Part shown: positions 1 to 12,119 of the stretch, piece by piece | How the letters are laid out: every line of letters begins with the position of its first letter | How positions within the stretch are numbered: the first letter of the stretch is position 1 | From: Liquidambar formosana | Taxonomy: Eukaryota; Streptophyta; Magnoliopsida; Saxifragales; Altingiaceae | DNA length: 64,000 nucleotides | Reading direction: 5' to 3' | Assembly: GCA_039720395.1 (NCBI GenBank) | Contig: CM077823.1 | Coordinates: forward strand, 31,206,371-31,270,370 | The notes under the pieces: generated by a model | What the model was told of the DNA's origin: nothing | What the model saw: only the letters and a program-made list of their open reading frames with translations | The model's database searches: none | Program-made: the position numbers and the translations under genes

Positions 1-915
1 TTTTTTTTTTTTTTTTTTCAAAGATTACCCATTGGATGCTCTTGTATGAACCAGAAGGAAAAAAAGATAAAAAAGAGAGGTTAGTATAAGTAGAACTCAC
101 CTTTGAAAACCAGCTTGCAAGGGGAGGGTGCTCAAAAGCTAATATACACATGGTCAAACTTATATCCCTTTTGGTGGCTTCACTCACCTACTAGTATTCA
201 ATGACTTAATATCATGCCCAAACACAACACCAAACCATTTTAATCTAACCTATAGGTCACCCCTTTCGCGACAATCGACCGTAGAGAGCCGCAGTCCATA
301 TTGCGTTAGATCCCATACTCGACATGGTGTCTAGCTTTGATATCAAATGATACGAATTTTGAGTAGAACTTACTTTTGAAAACCGGCTTGCAAGGAGAGG
401 GTGTTCAAGAACTAATATATACATGGTCAAGCTTATACTTAACCGATATGGGATATTAGGATCGTAACAAGATGTGGGTTTTACATTTTAACCAAGGTTC
501 AAGTCACTTAGCCTCTTAACTTATGTCCAAGCCCAATCATCTTTATTTACCATAGAGAAATGCTAGTTAAGTTCATACTTTACTCTACTATGTGTATTTA
601 AAGAGATAAAATTGTAAAACTCACTGACATGTTTAAAGTCTAAAAATTAAAACAAAACTAAATGTACATTATGACAAAGTGTAGTGCAAGATAGCATTTC
701 CTTTTACGAAATACCCTAAAATCCAAAAACCAGTCCTAACCCTTGGCTGACTCTTTTCTACTCTTGGCCTTCCTCACCCCTTGAACGCCTGAACGGCTGA
801 ACCAATGGATCGAACCGTCTAATCTCTTCTTAAATTCGTGCCCTTGTAAAAACAGAACATGCCAGTAGGCCAGGGCCATTGGCCAACAGCATCATGATCA
901 AAAGGTCCAAAAATT
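1..915. other. Intergenic, with a dispersed direct repeat
   Basis: No gene is visible. The window opens in a poly-T run (1-18). A segment of about 75 bp at 89-165 recurs with a few substitutions at 362-438, 273 bp downstream; both copies include the words gaaaacc, cttgcaagg and acatggtcaa. This direct repeat suggests an old transposon or LTR remnant, but I see no TG...CA ends or coding sequence to class it. Confidence 0.5.
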
Positions 916-923
916 GCCCCGAC

Positions 924-968
924 TATAAACGAACTGAACCTGCCATATCTATATATATATATAATAAT
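924..968 (+). promoter_or_regulatory. Possible core promoter of MRS2 copy 1
   Basis: A TATAAAC word lies at 924-930, about 86 bp before the ATG at 1016, followed by an AT-alternating tract at 945-968. Either could act as a TATA element for the transporter gene. The AT tract could equally be a plain microsatellite. Nothing else supports the call. Confidence 0.25.
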
Positions 969-1015
969 AGGCATAAATGCCATGAAGTAGTAACCACTGA
1001 CAGAGGGAACAAACC

Positions 1016-4000
1016 ATGAGGGGTCCTCTTCTGCCCCCATCCAAGTTGGGTTACGCTCAGCCTGAGGATGATGCCGACCCAGCCCGACCCACAACCGGCG
1101 TCGGCGCCACCGTCGGGCACCGCAAAAAGGCCACAGGTGTTCGAGCCTGGCTTCTCCTTGACGCCGCTGGCCAAACCCAGGTGGTGGAGGCCGGGAAACA
1201 CGCCATCATGAAGCGGACGGGCTTGCCCGCCCGGGACCTTCGGATCCTAGATCCACTCCTGTCGTACCCGTCGACGGTGCTGGGTCGAGAGAGGGCTATC
1301 GTGATCAATCTGGAGCACATCAAGGCCATAATCACCGCTCAGGAGGTTTTGCTTCTCAATTCTAGGGATCCTTCTGTCATGCCTTTTGTTGAGGAGCTTC
1401 AGCGCCGTATCTCGCGTCTCAATCACGCCACCAAATCCCAGGTTCAATATATGTGTGTCTATTGCTCAAATGTAGAATTGAAGTTACAATCTTGTGAGGT
1501 TTTTCATTTTGGGTATATATATATATATATATATATATATCCAGGTTCAATATATGTGTGTCTATTGCTCAAATGTAGAATTGAAGTTACAATCTTGTGA
1601 GGTTTTTCATTTTGGGTATATATATATATATATATATATCTCTGATGTAGGTGTTGCTTTTTGGGTACAAATGGGTTTTGGGTTTTATGTGAGTTTGGTT
1701 TAAATTTTCTATGGCTGTTAAGAATGTAATATTAAATTTATGGTGTTTTGATTTGATTAATTTTTTACCCTTTTATGGGGTGTTTGAATAATTCATGGAA
1801 ATTGAATAATCAATTGTGAATTATATGACATTCGAATACAAAAGTTGGCAGTTCATGGGTTAATAAGCGAAATCAAGTGGGAATGAGATCATTTCTTCTA
1901 ATTGTAAATTGGCCTTGATTGATTTATTTATGTTCAAAATTGCCTTGATTTAAACAAGTGGTAATAATACCAAATGGACTGATTCAATTCCTGTAAAATA
2001 TGTAGAGTGAACTCATTTTGAATAAAGACACACACACCCACACAAACAAATAAACAAAAGTTGAGGATGCCCAAATGCCCTGTTATTCGTTTCTAGTATC
2101 TTAGTCTCACCCTTTCTCAATCTCAAGGATGAAATTTAACCTTTTTTTTTCTTGGGTTCCTACATCAATTTCATTTTCCACTATTAGCTGATATGACACT
2201 GTCTCGTACTATTCAATATGAAGATTAGTGAGCTATGTAACTTATGGAATCCAAAATTCAGCTTGTTTGAGTCTTACTTTTTATTTACTTTAATTATAAT
2301 CATGGATGGCTGTTTCTTTATGTGCTTATGTGTTGTGATTTTGGCTGTCTAGGAGTGTGGGGTCAATAGGGATGATTCAGACTGGACGAATTTATATGGG
2401 CTGGAAGATCCGCAATCAAGGGCAGCTAGTCCTCAAGATTCTGCTGGGGGATTTCCACCACTTAAGGATATGGACGAGGAAGGTAAGACAGATGGGAAAC
2501 AAGCTCTTGAGAATCGAGATGGATTGAAGGTCCTCCCATTCGAGTTTGTCGCGTTGGAGGCGTGCCTTGAGGCTGCTTGCAGTTGCTTAGAGAATGAAGT
2601 ATATTCCTGACACTTTAGTTAGACCAATGTATTTTAATTATTTTTATGCTTTCAGTTTCTTATGTCGTCAATGTTTTTTCTTTCCTAATACAAATCAGGC
2701 GAGGACGTTGGAGCAAGAAGCTCATCCAGCCTTGGATAAGCTGACTTCAAAGATCAGTACTCTCAATTTGGAACGCGTGCGTCAAATTAAAAGCCGCTTG
2801 GTTGCAATAACTGGACGTGTTCAAAAGGTTGAGTGGCTTTAAGCTTGTGAACTATACATCCTTTTATTTACTTTTTAATCAGTGAATTTTAATTTAACAT
2901 TTCCACAATTCTTCCCTGAATCATTTTTATTAATCAAGTTGACTTGGGTATAATGAATTTAAAAGTTGGGAAGGAAACAGGTAAACCACATAGTTTGGAC
3001 ATAGCCTCCTGAGCAGCACCCTGCCTAGTATTTGTTGCAGCATCCTTAGAGCAGCACTGTCTTCAACCTCTTTTTCCAGGATAAAAGAGGAATATTTGTT
3101 TGGCCTTTTGGGAGTATAGCTGTCCCAAGATAGGAGTTTATAACATACTTTATACATATTGTTTGGTGTACTTGAAATGTTCTTATCATTCTATATTCTC
3201 AAATCTTAGTTCTCCTTAGCCAATCACCACCAAGAACTGGCTTATGCTACCAGTGACTTTTAAAAATATTGGCCGGTTCTCTTAGAATAATTAAACAACT
3301 GTCTGGATCCAATATGAGTTTTAAAGCCCTTGTAAAACATTTAATGGAGAATTGGAAGCTTTTTGATATCAACTTCTGTTGAAAAAATGAAGCTATGATT
3401 ATGTTTAGCTGTTACCATTTATTGGAATCACGGAATGTATAAATTTGGTGAAAGACAAAAGGATGTTTATCATACACTATGAGGAATATAAAGTGTATAT
3501 CATATGCATTAACAAGGGCAAAATCCAAGTCTGTATACAATGATTGTGTAGTACAGCACATGTATAGTAGACTATGTACTCAAGAAATGGTCTACAAGGA
3601 TTTCAGGAAGTGATGCCATCTCTAGTTTTGTTACAATTTCTTTTTATTGATGCTTGGAGACTATATGCATAGTGGTAGCCTGACACTCGTCTTAAAATAT
3701 TGATCTTTACAAGTCCATGCTTGTCAATTTCCATTTTTTAAACCTCGATCATCGTCTCCATCTAAAGTAATTCTTTGTGAACTTGAGCATTCTGAATGTG
3801 GTCTTCTTTTAATTTAATTTTTATTTTATCTGAGTTATTTCATTTCTATTCTACATAAATTAGCATAAAACCGTTTCATTTTATTTTACATAAATTAAGG
3901 GGAAATGTCAATGCAACAACAAAAGCAGTTGTTTTTGTGGAATCAAATTTCATGAAAGCATTAAATACGCGTTTATAAGATAATTGCCTAGATAAGGATG

Positions 4001-6641
4001 ATGGAGTTGGGAATATGAGATTTATGAGTGCATTTGTGGGAATACCGTGAGCATCTTTAGAGTGGTCAATAACAAATGGAGTGTTGTTAAAACGAGGATG
4101 TTGAGATGTGATGGTTATTTAATAAAAGAAGTTTGTGGTAGCACTAAAAGAGGACTAGATGAGCAAGGAAGTTGTGTGAGATGGTTTGTTCATGTGCATT
4201 GAAAACCCATGACTGCACCAGTAAGTAGTGATATGATTATTGTTGTAGGAGTTATAAGGTCAAGACGAAGGCAAAAAGAAATCATTATAGGAGGGCCAAT
4301 GATATTACAGAATATATGGCCCTAGGTATGTCTAAATGGTGAAAACTGATTTGTAGCTTTCCCCATGACACCAAGTAGTTGGAATATTGAAGGCTTTATT
4401 GAGTTGAGGTATGTTTAATTGTATGGATATATCATATACTGATATACATAAGCAGATTTTACAATGTCTTGGTCCAATGCCCAAGTTAACAGCATAGAAA
4501 GATTACCCTCACTTTATATGGGGACATAAGACTTAAATAATATAGACAAGAAAAATGAAAACATCTAAAATTTCCTTCTTGGAGGCCATATAATTAACCT
4601 GAAATCTTAGCTAACATTATCATGATATTTAGCTGCTTCAACTGAAAATTGATATATCTATTTGTCTTGTGCAAACTAGTTGTCATATCACCATTTGCTT
4701 TTACTTTCATGTCTTCAATTTTTTTATTGATAAGCTGGTATGACTTCATTCCCCTGTGGTTGTAGATTCACATTTCATGCCGTTAACCAATTGAACTGTT
4801 CTCTGGTCTTCATCTCCTAGTTTTAATTTTTAATATTTTCCTCTTTGATTTTTTCTGATTAATGTTGCATTCTCATGTTCATCTCCAGGTAAGGGATGAA
4901 TTAGAACACCTGCTTGATGATGATGAAGATATGGCTGAGATGTATCTGACTGACAAGATGGTTCAACAACACCTTGAAGATTCTTCTGTGTCTTCTATAA
5001 ATGAGAGAAATGACATGGATGATGTAGTTCTTCAATCAGACATGGATGACAGGTATTTAATATGATAATATCCTCAATAATCAGTCTGATAACAGAGATG
5101 GTGGGGTTTTGCTTTACTATCTGTAGTGCCTAAACTTTCTTATTTTAATATTTCAGGATTCCTGCTGAAATTTCATTGGAAGCAGGGGGTTCCATGAGTT
5201 ATGAAGATGATCTTCGAAATATTGACAATCCACAGGAACGTTTATTCAATGCGCATAATGCACTTAGCAGAAACAGCCATGGGACCCATACTAGTACTAC
5301 ACGTAGTGCTATTAGCAAGCAACTTGATGTGGAGGAGCTTGAAATGCTTTTGGAGGCATACTTTGTGCAAATTGATGGTACACTGAACAAACTATCCACT
5401 GTATGTATCTTACCACCTGATTCTTTTGTTTTGCGTTTTCATAATAAATATTGATGTTCTCCAAAACTTTAATGTGCACATTTTGTCAAAGAGTTTTGAC
5501 ATGGAGAGTGCTCAAGGACAATCATTTTAGTTGAAGTTCACCTTATTAAATTTATTAATGTCACTTGAGCAATTTAATTTGACATTTAGTGAGTGTCTTC
5601 TTTACAGAGTGGTATTTTATATCCAATGTATCCCCCACCACATCAATTGTTAAAGGTAGCAGGATCAAGATTTGCTATACCTTTTCATTTCAGTATTTAC
5701 GATGATAGAAATCAGACCAGATGCAGGCTTTGGAGCCACTTCTAGTAGGGTTTCAATATAACCTTTTTTTTTCTTCTATAAATGCTTGGATTGCATATGG
5801 CCATGCCCCCGTCATCTAGGGGCCGCCTTAATTAACTGTCGGGGGACTTTCTTGCATGTGGGCTGGAATGGACCTGTGTGCTGAGGGATGATAAGGGATC
5901 AAGAGACAACCCAAGCTTCCTAAAGAGGAGGCAATTCAATGTGCTGCTGCTCCATTTGGAGTTGGAGAGCAGGAAATACACATACTATGGGAGGTTCCTA
6001 TCACCAAGGACCAACCTAGGACCACAATCTTAACATGATTAAATGTTAACCCGTAATATCCAACTTATTTTTACTTTTGATGATTAAATGTCTTACTTTA
6101 TTTATTTATTTACTTATTTTTGGGGACCTAGGTTTGGGAGATTGTGTAGGGGTATATTGTACTTTTGACAAAGTACTCCTTTTGGAAACTTTTGTTGTTC
6201 TATGAATTTTAGTGCATAAATACAAAATACACACCAAAAAGTATGCATCCTGTAATGGTTTTAACTTAGAATGAATTTAAATTATGGAACTGTTATAGAT
6301 TACATCGTGGATGTTATTGACATTTTCTGGTTGTGTTTTTTGCTTGTAAGCTGAGAGAGTACGTTGACGACACAGGAGGACTACATCAACATAATGTTGG
6401 ATGACAAACAGAACCATCTCTTGCAAATGGGAGTCATGTTGACGACAGCAACCCTAGTGGTCAGTGCATTTGTTGTCGTGGCTGGTCCTCTTTGGCATGA
6501 ATATCAAAATTGAGCTGTTCGACGACCAGGAAACGGGTATGCAAAAGTTTCTCTGGACTGTTGGTGGTGGCGCCACCTGGAAGCATTTTCCTATACGTCA
6601 TTGCTATTGCCTGGTGCAAGCACAAGCGCTTGCTAGAGTAA
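1016..6641 (+). pseudogene. MRS2: MRS2/MGT-type magnesium transporter, copy 1 (last exon frameshifted)
   Basis: This is a CorA/MRS2-family Mg2+ channel subunit with six exons: 1016-1441, 2353-2598, 2699-2827, 4889-5052, 5157-5400 and 6351-6641. Exons 1-5 join in frame with GT-AG sites and give the soluble N-terminal domain: the RKKATGVRAWLLLD start region, LPARDLRILDPLLSYPS, the AIIT-AQEVLLLNSRDPSV segment, LPFEFVALEACLEAAC, the LEQEAHPALDKLTSKIS coiled coil, and MAEMYLTDKM. Exon 6 should hold the two membrane helices and the GMN motif. Its GMN codons are present (ggcatgaat), but three single extra bases (near 6376, 6489 and 6571, judged against copy 2 and the family) shift the frame, giving an early stop soon after exon 6 begins. 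The three add up to +3, so the final KRLLE-stop is back in register. The reader should treat it as a recent pseudogene or as a gene with assembly indels. The N-terminus (MRGPLLPP) suggests the MRS2-3-like clade, which I infer and did not test. Confidence 0.8.
1438..1640 (+). repeat. 103-bp tandem duplication across an exon-intron junction
   Basis: Bases 1438-1540 are repeated almost exactly at 1541-1640. The unit begins ccaggttcaat, so it contains the exon 1 donor (CAG|GTT at 1441/1442) and ends in an AT microsatellite. The second copy sits in intron 1 and carries a decoy donor at about 1544/1545. Use of the decoy would add 103 nt and break the reading frame. Confidence 0.85.
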
Positions 6642-8048
6642 TTTCACACTGTATATTTACTAAAACATATTGTTACTTGTTTCACCAAGTTTGGTGTTTT
6701 ATGGTTGGGCGTGGCGTATATACGCACCAAAACCAATTTTTATACATCTCTAATATCAACTGTATTTGCTTGTTACACTAGTTTCGATTGCGATTACTTG
6801 AGCAAGTCGCAATTCAGACAGATTGGTTCGTTGGTGGATGAGGTTTAGTCTAATTATTGGGATTTTATGTGGGTAAGTGGGTATGGCCCAAGATTAGGAG
6901 GTACACAATTTTTTCCACATTGGGTCATCCGTAGGATAGGTGGGCGTGGCCCCAATCTGCACTACACAATGTTGTTAGATCCTATGTCCGATTCTTTGCT
7001 TAATTTAATCTGTTGCAAACCAATTCAAGAGGTGCACTATTATTGCTTACCGTGCACTGTTTTCATATTCTCATGTTATCAATCAATGTACTTCATGTTC
7101 CTGGAGGTGGAAATGATATGGAAACTTAACCACTTACCTGTGTTGAAATCAGCGAAATCGAACCTCTATATTGCTCTGATACATGCTTAACTTGGTGCTT
7201 GCTTGAAAATTGGTTGATGAAGTGAGTCTGCAAATTGAGCAAAAGCTAGAGTAAAATTAGCCAGCCTACACCAACCTGAGCTGAAGCTAATTGCTCTCTC
7301 TCTCTCACGGGCTAAAGAGGGAGACATTAACACCTTTTAAGACTACCTTAGGGGAAAAAAATGAAATTAAAGTTTAATCCGCAAAACTTTTACTTGAAAA
7401 TATTTTGCGCTCTTCTACTTTGTTTTAACATTTTGACCCCCTCATTCTAGAGAAAATGACACTCAACGCCTTTTTTTCACTCAATCATGTGGTTTTTTTT
7501 TTTTTTTTAAATATGGAAAATGATTGCACGGGATCCACACATGACATTTTAGATAGAAATGCTGCTATAAGGTAGGCAATTTCATCATTGTACTAATGGG
7601 TTGAGGATATATTCATAAAATCATCAAACAAAAACAGTAGACCAACTGTACCTCAACTTGTATCCAGAGGGAATTCAAGTAAAGTGAGAAAAGATTCAGG
7701 GCTCAAGCCAGTCAGGGAATTAAGAGGAGAGTGTGGGCATGTCTAGAAGTGAGAGTGTTCTAATCCCTAGAGAAAACCCCAAAAAAGGAGAGAACATTTT
7801 CTGACGTCCTTTAGTGTATATCAAAATAAGGGAGAAGGAATTTTTCTTTCTTTTTTTGTTTTATTTTATTTTTTGGATAAATCTTAAAATATTAGGTAAT
7901 ATTTAAACTACTCTGCAAAGACTAGAACAAAAGACCTCAAAACGCAATAGGTGTATTCAAAATCAAGATTTTGGCGTGACCTGCAGAGATGTGGTAACCA
8001 AAGAAACCTCATCATCATCTATATATTCAGAAACTGGTGGTTGTGGTT

Positions 8049-8050
<2 letters not shown>
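6642..8050. other. Intergenic, no gene seen
   Basis: This stretch holds the 3' flank of MRS2 copy 1, a short CT repeat near 7293-7308, and poly-T around 7493-7509. I see no coding, RNA or clear transposon signal. Confidence 0.5.

Positions 8051-8089
<39 letters not shown>
8051..8089 (+). repeat. (GA)n microsatellite in a probable 5' leader
   Basis: An uninterrupted GA tract ends 12 bp before the ATG at 8102. GA/CT tracts in leaders are common in plant genes. The tract itself produces spurious open frames on both strands. Confidence 0.9.
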
Positions 8090-8093
<4 letters not shown>

Positions 8094-8101
8094 TTTGACT
8101 G

Positions 8102-9334
8102 ATGAGTTCAATAACCCAAAGTATCTTGATGGCCCTAACAGCAACTGTAAACAAGTTCGCCTCATCAAATGTACAGGCGGTTCGTAGAAGAGACAGGAGA
8201 CCCAATAGTACTACAAGAGCCCAAGAGCTGGGAAGGAGACGTCTTCTTTTATCAACTGCCATTGCTGCTACCCAAGTCAATGACTCCCGGACTGAGCTTC
8301 TCAAAAGTAATATACCTTTACATTATATATATATATATATATATTTAGTAATTTCTCTTCAATTCCACTCTTTTGCTAACTTATTTTGATTTCTTAGCTG
8401 CCCATCAATTTTTATTATTATTTATTATTTTTGTGTGCAAGCCCATGAACTTTTCTCTCACTACGTATATATATTGAACCTGTTAGTTTGGATGGCTTAA
8501 CAATTGAAAACTTTATCAGAATATCTGAAGAAATCAGAGGAAAACAAGGCCAAAAATGACAAGGAGGTATAACATTGTAGTTGGATTTCTTTCTATATTT
8601 TTGTTTGGATGTCGCATGGAAAGGGAATTGTGCTCGGTTTGGTTTCTGAAAATTTGTAGAGGAACAAAAGAGGTGACAACTTAGGGCATGTTTGGTGTCC
8701 AATTCGAAATTAAACAATTCGAGAAATTTTATGTAATGTAGTATTAAAGGTACAAATCCATCACCTTGAATTGACAAATTCAAGAAAATGATGGTTCTTA
8801 TCATGAGTGAAAGTCCAAAATAATGGCATTTCTTGAATTTCTAAGAATTGATCATATAGCATTGCCTATTGTGATTACTCCAACTTTTTTAGACATTATA
8901 ATTCAATGCGATAGATTTGTGCCTTTTGTTCTATATAAAATTTATCGAATTTATTAATTTTGAATTAGACACATAAACAAGTCCTTATACATTCCATGAA
9001 ATTTTAATTAAAAAAAATTAAATTTTTAAAAAAAACCCTACTCAATTAAATCGTGCACAAATGAGATGGCTATTTTACTAGTGGTTTGTTCCTTCAAATG
9101 TGGCGGCAAGGAGCAAAAATGATTTTATTTCAATGGGACATTTAAGCGGACTTATATGCCGCGTATTTGATTAAAATCTGTGTTTCGCTAAATTTTGTTT
9201 TCCAGAGATTGGATAGTTATTATAAGCGCAATTACAAGGACTACTTTGAATTTGAAGGAGGATCTTTGAACGGTAAGGCGGAGCTATCAGAGTCAGAGAA
9301 GGGTATTCTTGATTGGCTTCAAAAGAACCAGTAA
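8102..9334 (+). CDS. Small, probably plastid-targeted protein of unknown function
   Basis: Three exons (8102-8306, 8520-8566, 9206-9334) join in frame through GT-AG introns to give 126 residues. Residues 1-40 are rich in Ser, Thr and Arg and poor in acidic residues, like a chloroplast transit peptide. An RRRLLLSTAIAAT segment (about 46-58) then looks like a second, thylakoid- or membrane-type cleavage region. The mature part is highly charged: KKYLKKSEENKAKNDKERL (about 69-87), then YYKRNYKDYFEFEGGSL, and a LSESEKGILDWLQKNQ C-terminus. It resembles a small conserved chloroplast protein family that I recognise only loosely, so I give no name or function. All splice sites and frames are intact, and it is the best-preserved host gene in the window. 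Intron 2 contains a Tourist MITE (8684-8984), and a SINE follows the stop codon within about 10 bp. Confidence 0.8.
8684..8984. mobile_element. Tourist-type MITE (PIF/Harbinger) in intron 2
   Basis: The element is 301 bp with imperfect inverted ends starting GGGCATGTTTGGTGTCCAA, flanked by TTA on both sides (8681-8683 and 8985-8987), as expected for PIF/Harbinger MITEs. A related copy lies at 63439-63745. Confidence 0.75.
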
Positions 9335-9344
9335 AAACCACCAC

Positions 9345-9440
9345 CGGCCCTTGTGGCCTAGCGGTAGGTACCATACAGGGTAGCGCCGGTGGGGGTAATT
9401 TAGAGTTCGAGTCTCTGCAATATATATTAAAAAAAAAAGT
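9345..9440 (+). mobile_element. tRNA-derived SINE just after the stop codon
   Basis: A box A-like stretch (TGGCCTAGCGGTAGG) is followed by a box B-like stretch (GAGTTCGAGTCTC) at the spacing of a tRNA-type Pol III promoter, and the unit ends in an A-rich tail. It does not fold as a full tRNA gene, so a SINE fits best. It lies about 10 bp after the stop at 9334, so it probably forms part of that gene's 3' UTR. No clear target duplication was found. Confidence 0.6.
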
Positions 9441-10589
9441 TCCTAAATTCACTAGTTACCATCAATCTAGTTCAATTTCAGGTGGGAATTCTCTTGTACT
9501 TTTGAAATCTTTGTATTTTGCAATGACATAAGGCGCCGTCTAAGGGGCGTTGATGTAATTTAATTTTTCAAGTATCAATGGATTTTAATTTGTAATTAAA
9601 TGTTGCTAGATAGATTCTCTTGAGTTTTGGTTATTAATTAGGATATGTACTACATAGTACAGAGTCTTGATATTTGCCTTTGGGCGAGCAAACGTCATTA
9701 CCTAGGATGAAAAATAACAATATAGAGACAGTATCTATATGGAAAATGCTGCTCTGGTGTCACTTTTTAAGTTTTACCACATTTCCTGTTGGTGTATTTT
9801 AATAGAAACAAGTCTTCCTACCTGTTTCAACCAAAAAAAGAAAAGAAAAAAAGTCTTCCTACTTGTGTTTGTCCAACATTAAAAAAAGAGAAAAGCTTTG
9901 ATAGGTATATAGTATACCTAACTGTCTTCCCTCCTGTGAGATGAGGTTGATGTGGAGCTCATTCCCAAGCATTTTTCATTACCCCTTTATTTGGTTAATG
10001 GATTCCTATCAAGGAAAAAAAAAAGGAAGGAAAAAAAATGAGGAAAGAAAATAAAGGAAAAGATAAAATCATAGCAAACCAAAATTATTCTAGTTCTTCT
10101 TTTTCTTTCAATTTTCCATTGCAACAAATAAAGAAAAGTAGAATTCCTTATATTTTATTTTTTTTCCTTGATAAAATCCACAAATCAGATACAGCCTACA
10201 TCTTCTGCATTTTCTCCTCTCCTCTCCTCTCCTCTGTCTCTCTAGTTCTTTCAATTTTTCCAATTTTATTTAGTTTCGTTTCGGGGCAAAGTGGGCATGT
10301 TGGGAGAAGTTTCGAATTCCTCTTTTTTGATTGTGCAAATTAGAGAAGTTACAGCGAGATGTGAATTGTTGTATCTTAGAAGTGGCGTACGTACTAGAAG
10401 AAGTAACCAAAATCTCTCTGTAGAAATTGGGAGAAATTAAGAACACTACAAGAAAAGGTGAATATTAAGCGCATGAGAGTGATTATGTTTTTAAATTTCA
10501 TCTAATTTTTACTCGATTTTTTATCTTAAAACCTAACCAAGGGAGGGACATTAAACAATTTTTTTTTGGAGGCCAGAGGTTATGTGAAA
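9441..10589. other. Intergenic with a degenerate MITE
   Basis: About 9985-10195 resembles the MITE at 23122-23412, sharing the TATCAAGGAAAA and TTTTCCTTGATAA ends. CT-rich repeats of TCTCC lie near 10212-10235. No gene is visible. Confidence 0.45.
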
Positions 10590-10960
10590 AATGATTAAAC
10601 ATTAGGGGTTTCTTGTAATTTACCCAAAAATATAAAAGATTCTTTTGAAAGCTGACCACGGTGTCTATTAGAAAACATTATTTTGAACAACTTTACAAAA
10701 AAAGATTTTTCCAAAATTTGTTTATTAAGTAGGTTTTTTGATTATTTATAGTCTCTGTTTAATTTGTTGCCAAAAAGTTCATTGACAAATTTTTTAAAAA
10801 CTTTATTAAGCAAATTTGTTCAAGATGATGTTTTCTAATTTCTAATGAACATTGTCACTAACTTTCATAATTTTTTAAAAAAAAATATTTTTCATTAAAC
10901 TTTGAAGATAAAAAAATGTGGTACAAATAAAAGTAAGGGGTGGCAATAATGGCCCTAATA
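10590..10960. mobile_element. Degenerate relative of the adjacent MULE-type MITE
   Basis: This stretch shares the interior of the next element (GTGTCTATTAGAAAACATTA, ATTTTTCCAAAAT) and a decayed terminal word, GGTGGCAATAATGGCCC. It looks like an older copy lying directly beside 10981-11379. Its ends are uncertain. Confidence 0.5.
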
Positions 10961-10980
10961 GCAAATTTTGTTTTCAAGAT

Positions 10981-11379
10981 GAAGGCCTCTATTGGCACCC
11001 TAAAAACTTGCTTTTCATCTCCCACTTATTTTACACTTTAAGATATTATGAAAAATACGTAAGGTTTTCAGAAAAACTGACCTATGATGTCTATTAGAAA
11101 ACATCAGTTTGAATAACTTTTTGGAAGAAAGTTTTTCCAAAATCTATTGTTTAAGTGGACTTTTTAGTCATTTATGATACGAAAACTGTAAATGACAAAA
11201 AAGTCTACTTAAATGATAGATTTTGGAAAAACTATCTTTTAAAATGTTGTTCAAAATAATGTTTTTTAATAGAGTACGCTATCAGTTTTTATGAAAACTT
11301 TTTATATTTTTTATAAAACCTTAAAATGTAAAATAAATGGGGGATAAAAAGAAAGTCTTGGGGTGCCAATAGAGCCCCC
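10981..11379. mobile_element. MULE-type MITE, 399 bp, with 9-bp target duplication
   Basis: Very long inverted repeats, beginning with GGCCTCTATTGGCACCC-like ends, cover most of the element, so each half can pair with the other. The flanking 9-mer tttcaagat occurs at 10972-10980 and 11380-11388. Long TIRs plus a 9-bp duplication identify a Mutator-type MITE. Confidence 0.85.
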
Positions 11380-11473
11380 TTTCAAGATTAATAAAACAAT
11401 TAAATGGAATGGGCCCAAACTAGCCCAAAAATAACTAGTATAGCACAAGTAACATAAACAGGTGTAAACAGCC

Positions 11474-11475
<2 letters not shown>

Positions 11476-11512
<37 letters not shown>

Positions 11513-11791
11513 AGCTCACGGATTGTTATAGAAGTGATTTGGTTCTTCCTCGATCGCGCGGGTGTTCTTGTCGATTGCTCTTCCGATTGTGTCTGCAAAT
11601 CACGCTGCAATAAAGAACGTAAGAGTTGAGTGGTTGAGTTATGAATTTCAAGTTAGAGGATATATATAGAGGGAGTATGCATGGCAGAGTTTAAAGGGTG
11701 AAATGGTTTGGAAAGTTTATATAGAGAGAGAGAAAATGCAAGAGTTGAGTCGCAATACCTTGAAAACTTGGTGCTGCATACGACTGTATTT

Positions 11792-11828
<37 letters not shown>
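11476..11828. repeat. Two GA microsatellites
   Basis: GA/AG tracts lie at 11476-11510 and 11795-11828, with ordinary AT-rich DNA between them. Open frames across this region come from the repeats. No gene is supported. Confidence 0.85.
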
Positions 11829-11834
<6 letters not shown>

Positions 11835-12119
11835 TGAGGAAGCAGGAAGTAGTAGGTGCCATCCAAGGAGAAATCACAAATCATAGTTGAATACAAATAA
11901 TAATAATATTCTGGGGCTAGGATGTGCTCTGACCTGAGGCCTCCAATGGTTAAACAACAATTTTCCCTAGTATGAGAATGGGTCAGGTTTTATTCAGACA
12001 GGTTAGACAATAAGATGATTCTGAATCGTTGTTGAGTTTCAGTTTGCAAAACACTTCAATAATTTATATGCACTCATATATCGGGTGAGCATGTATTGAT
12101 ATAACTTACTTTTTTTATT

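Noticed and set aside
6464..7190. Two open frames of about 105 residues after MRS2 copy 1
   Set aside because: The first is the shifted frame of MRS2 exon 6 running into its 3' flank. The second has no recognisable motif or splice context.
8051..8304. Frames with Arg-Glu or Leu-Ser runs near 8 kb, 11.5 kb, 11.8 kb, 25.5 kb and 53.2 kb
   Set aside because: They are translations of GA/CT microsatellites; only the spliced gene starting at 8102 is supported.
9345..9440. A tRNA gene
   Set aside because: Box A and box B are present, but the sequence does not close into acceptor and anticodon stems and ends in an A-rich tail, so a SINE fits better. The same applies at 42191 and 40650.
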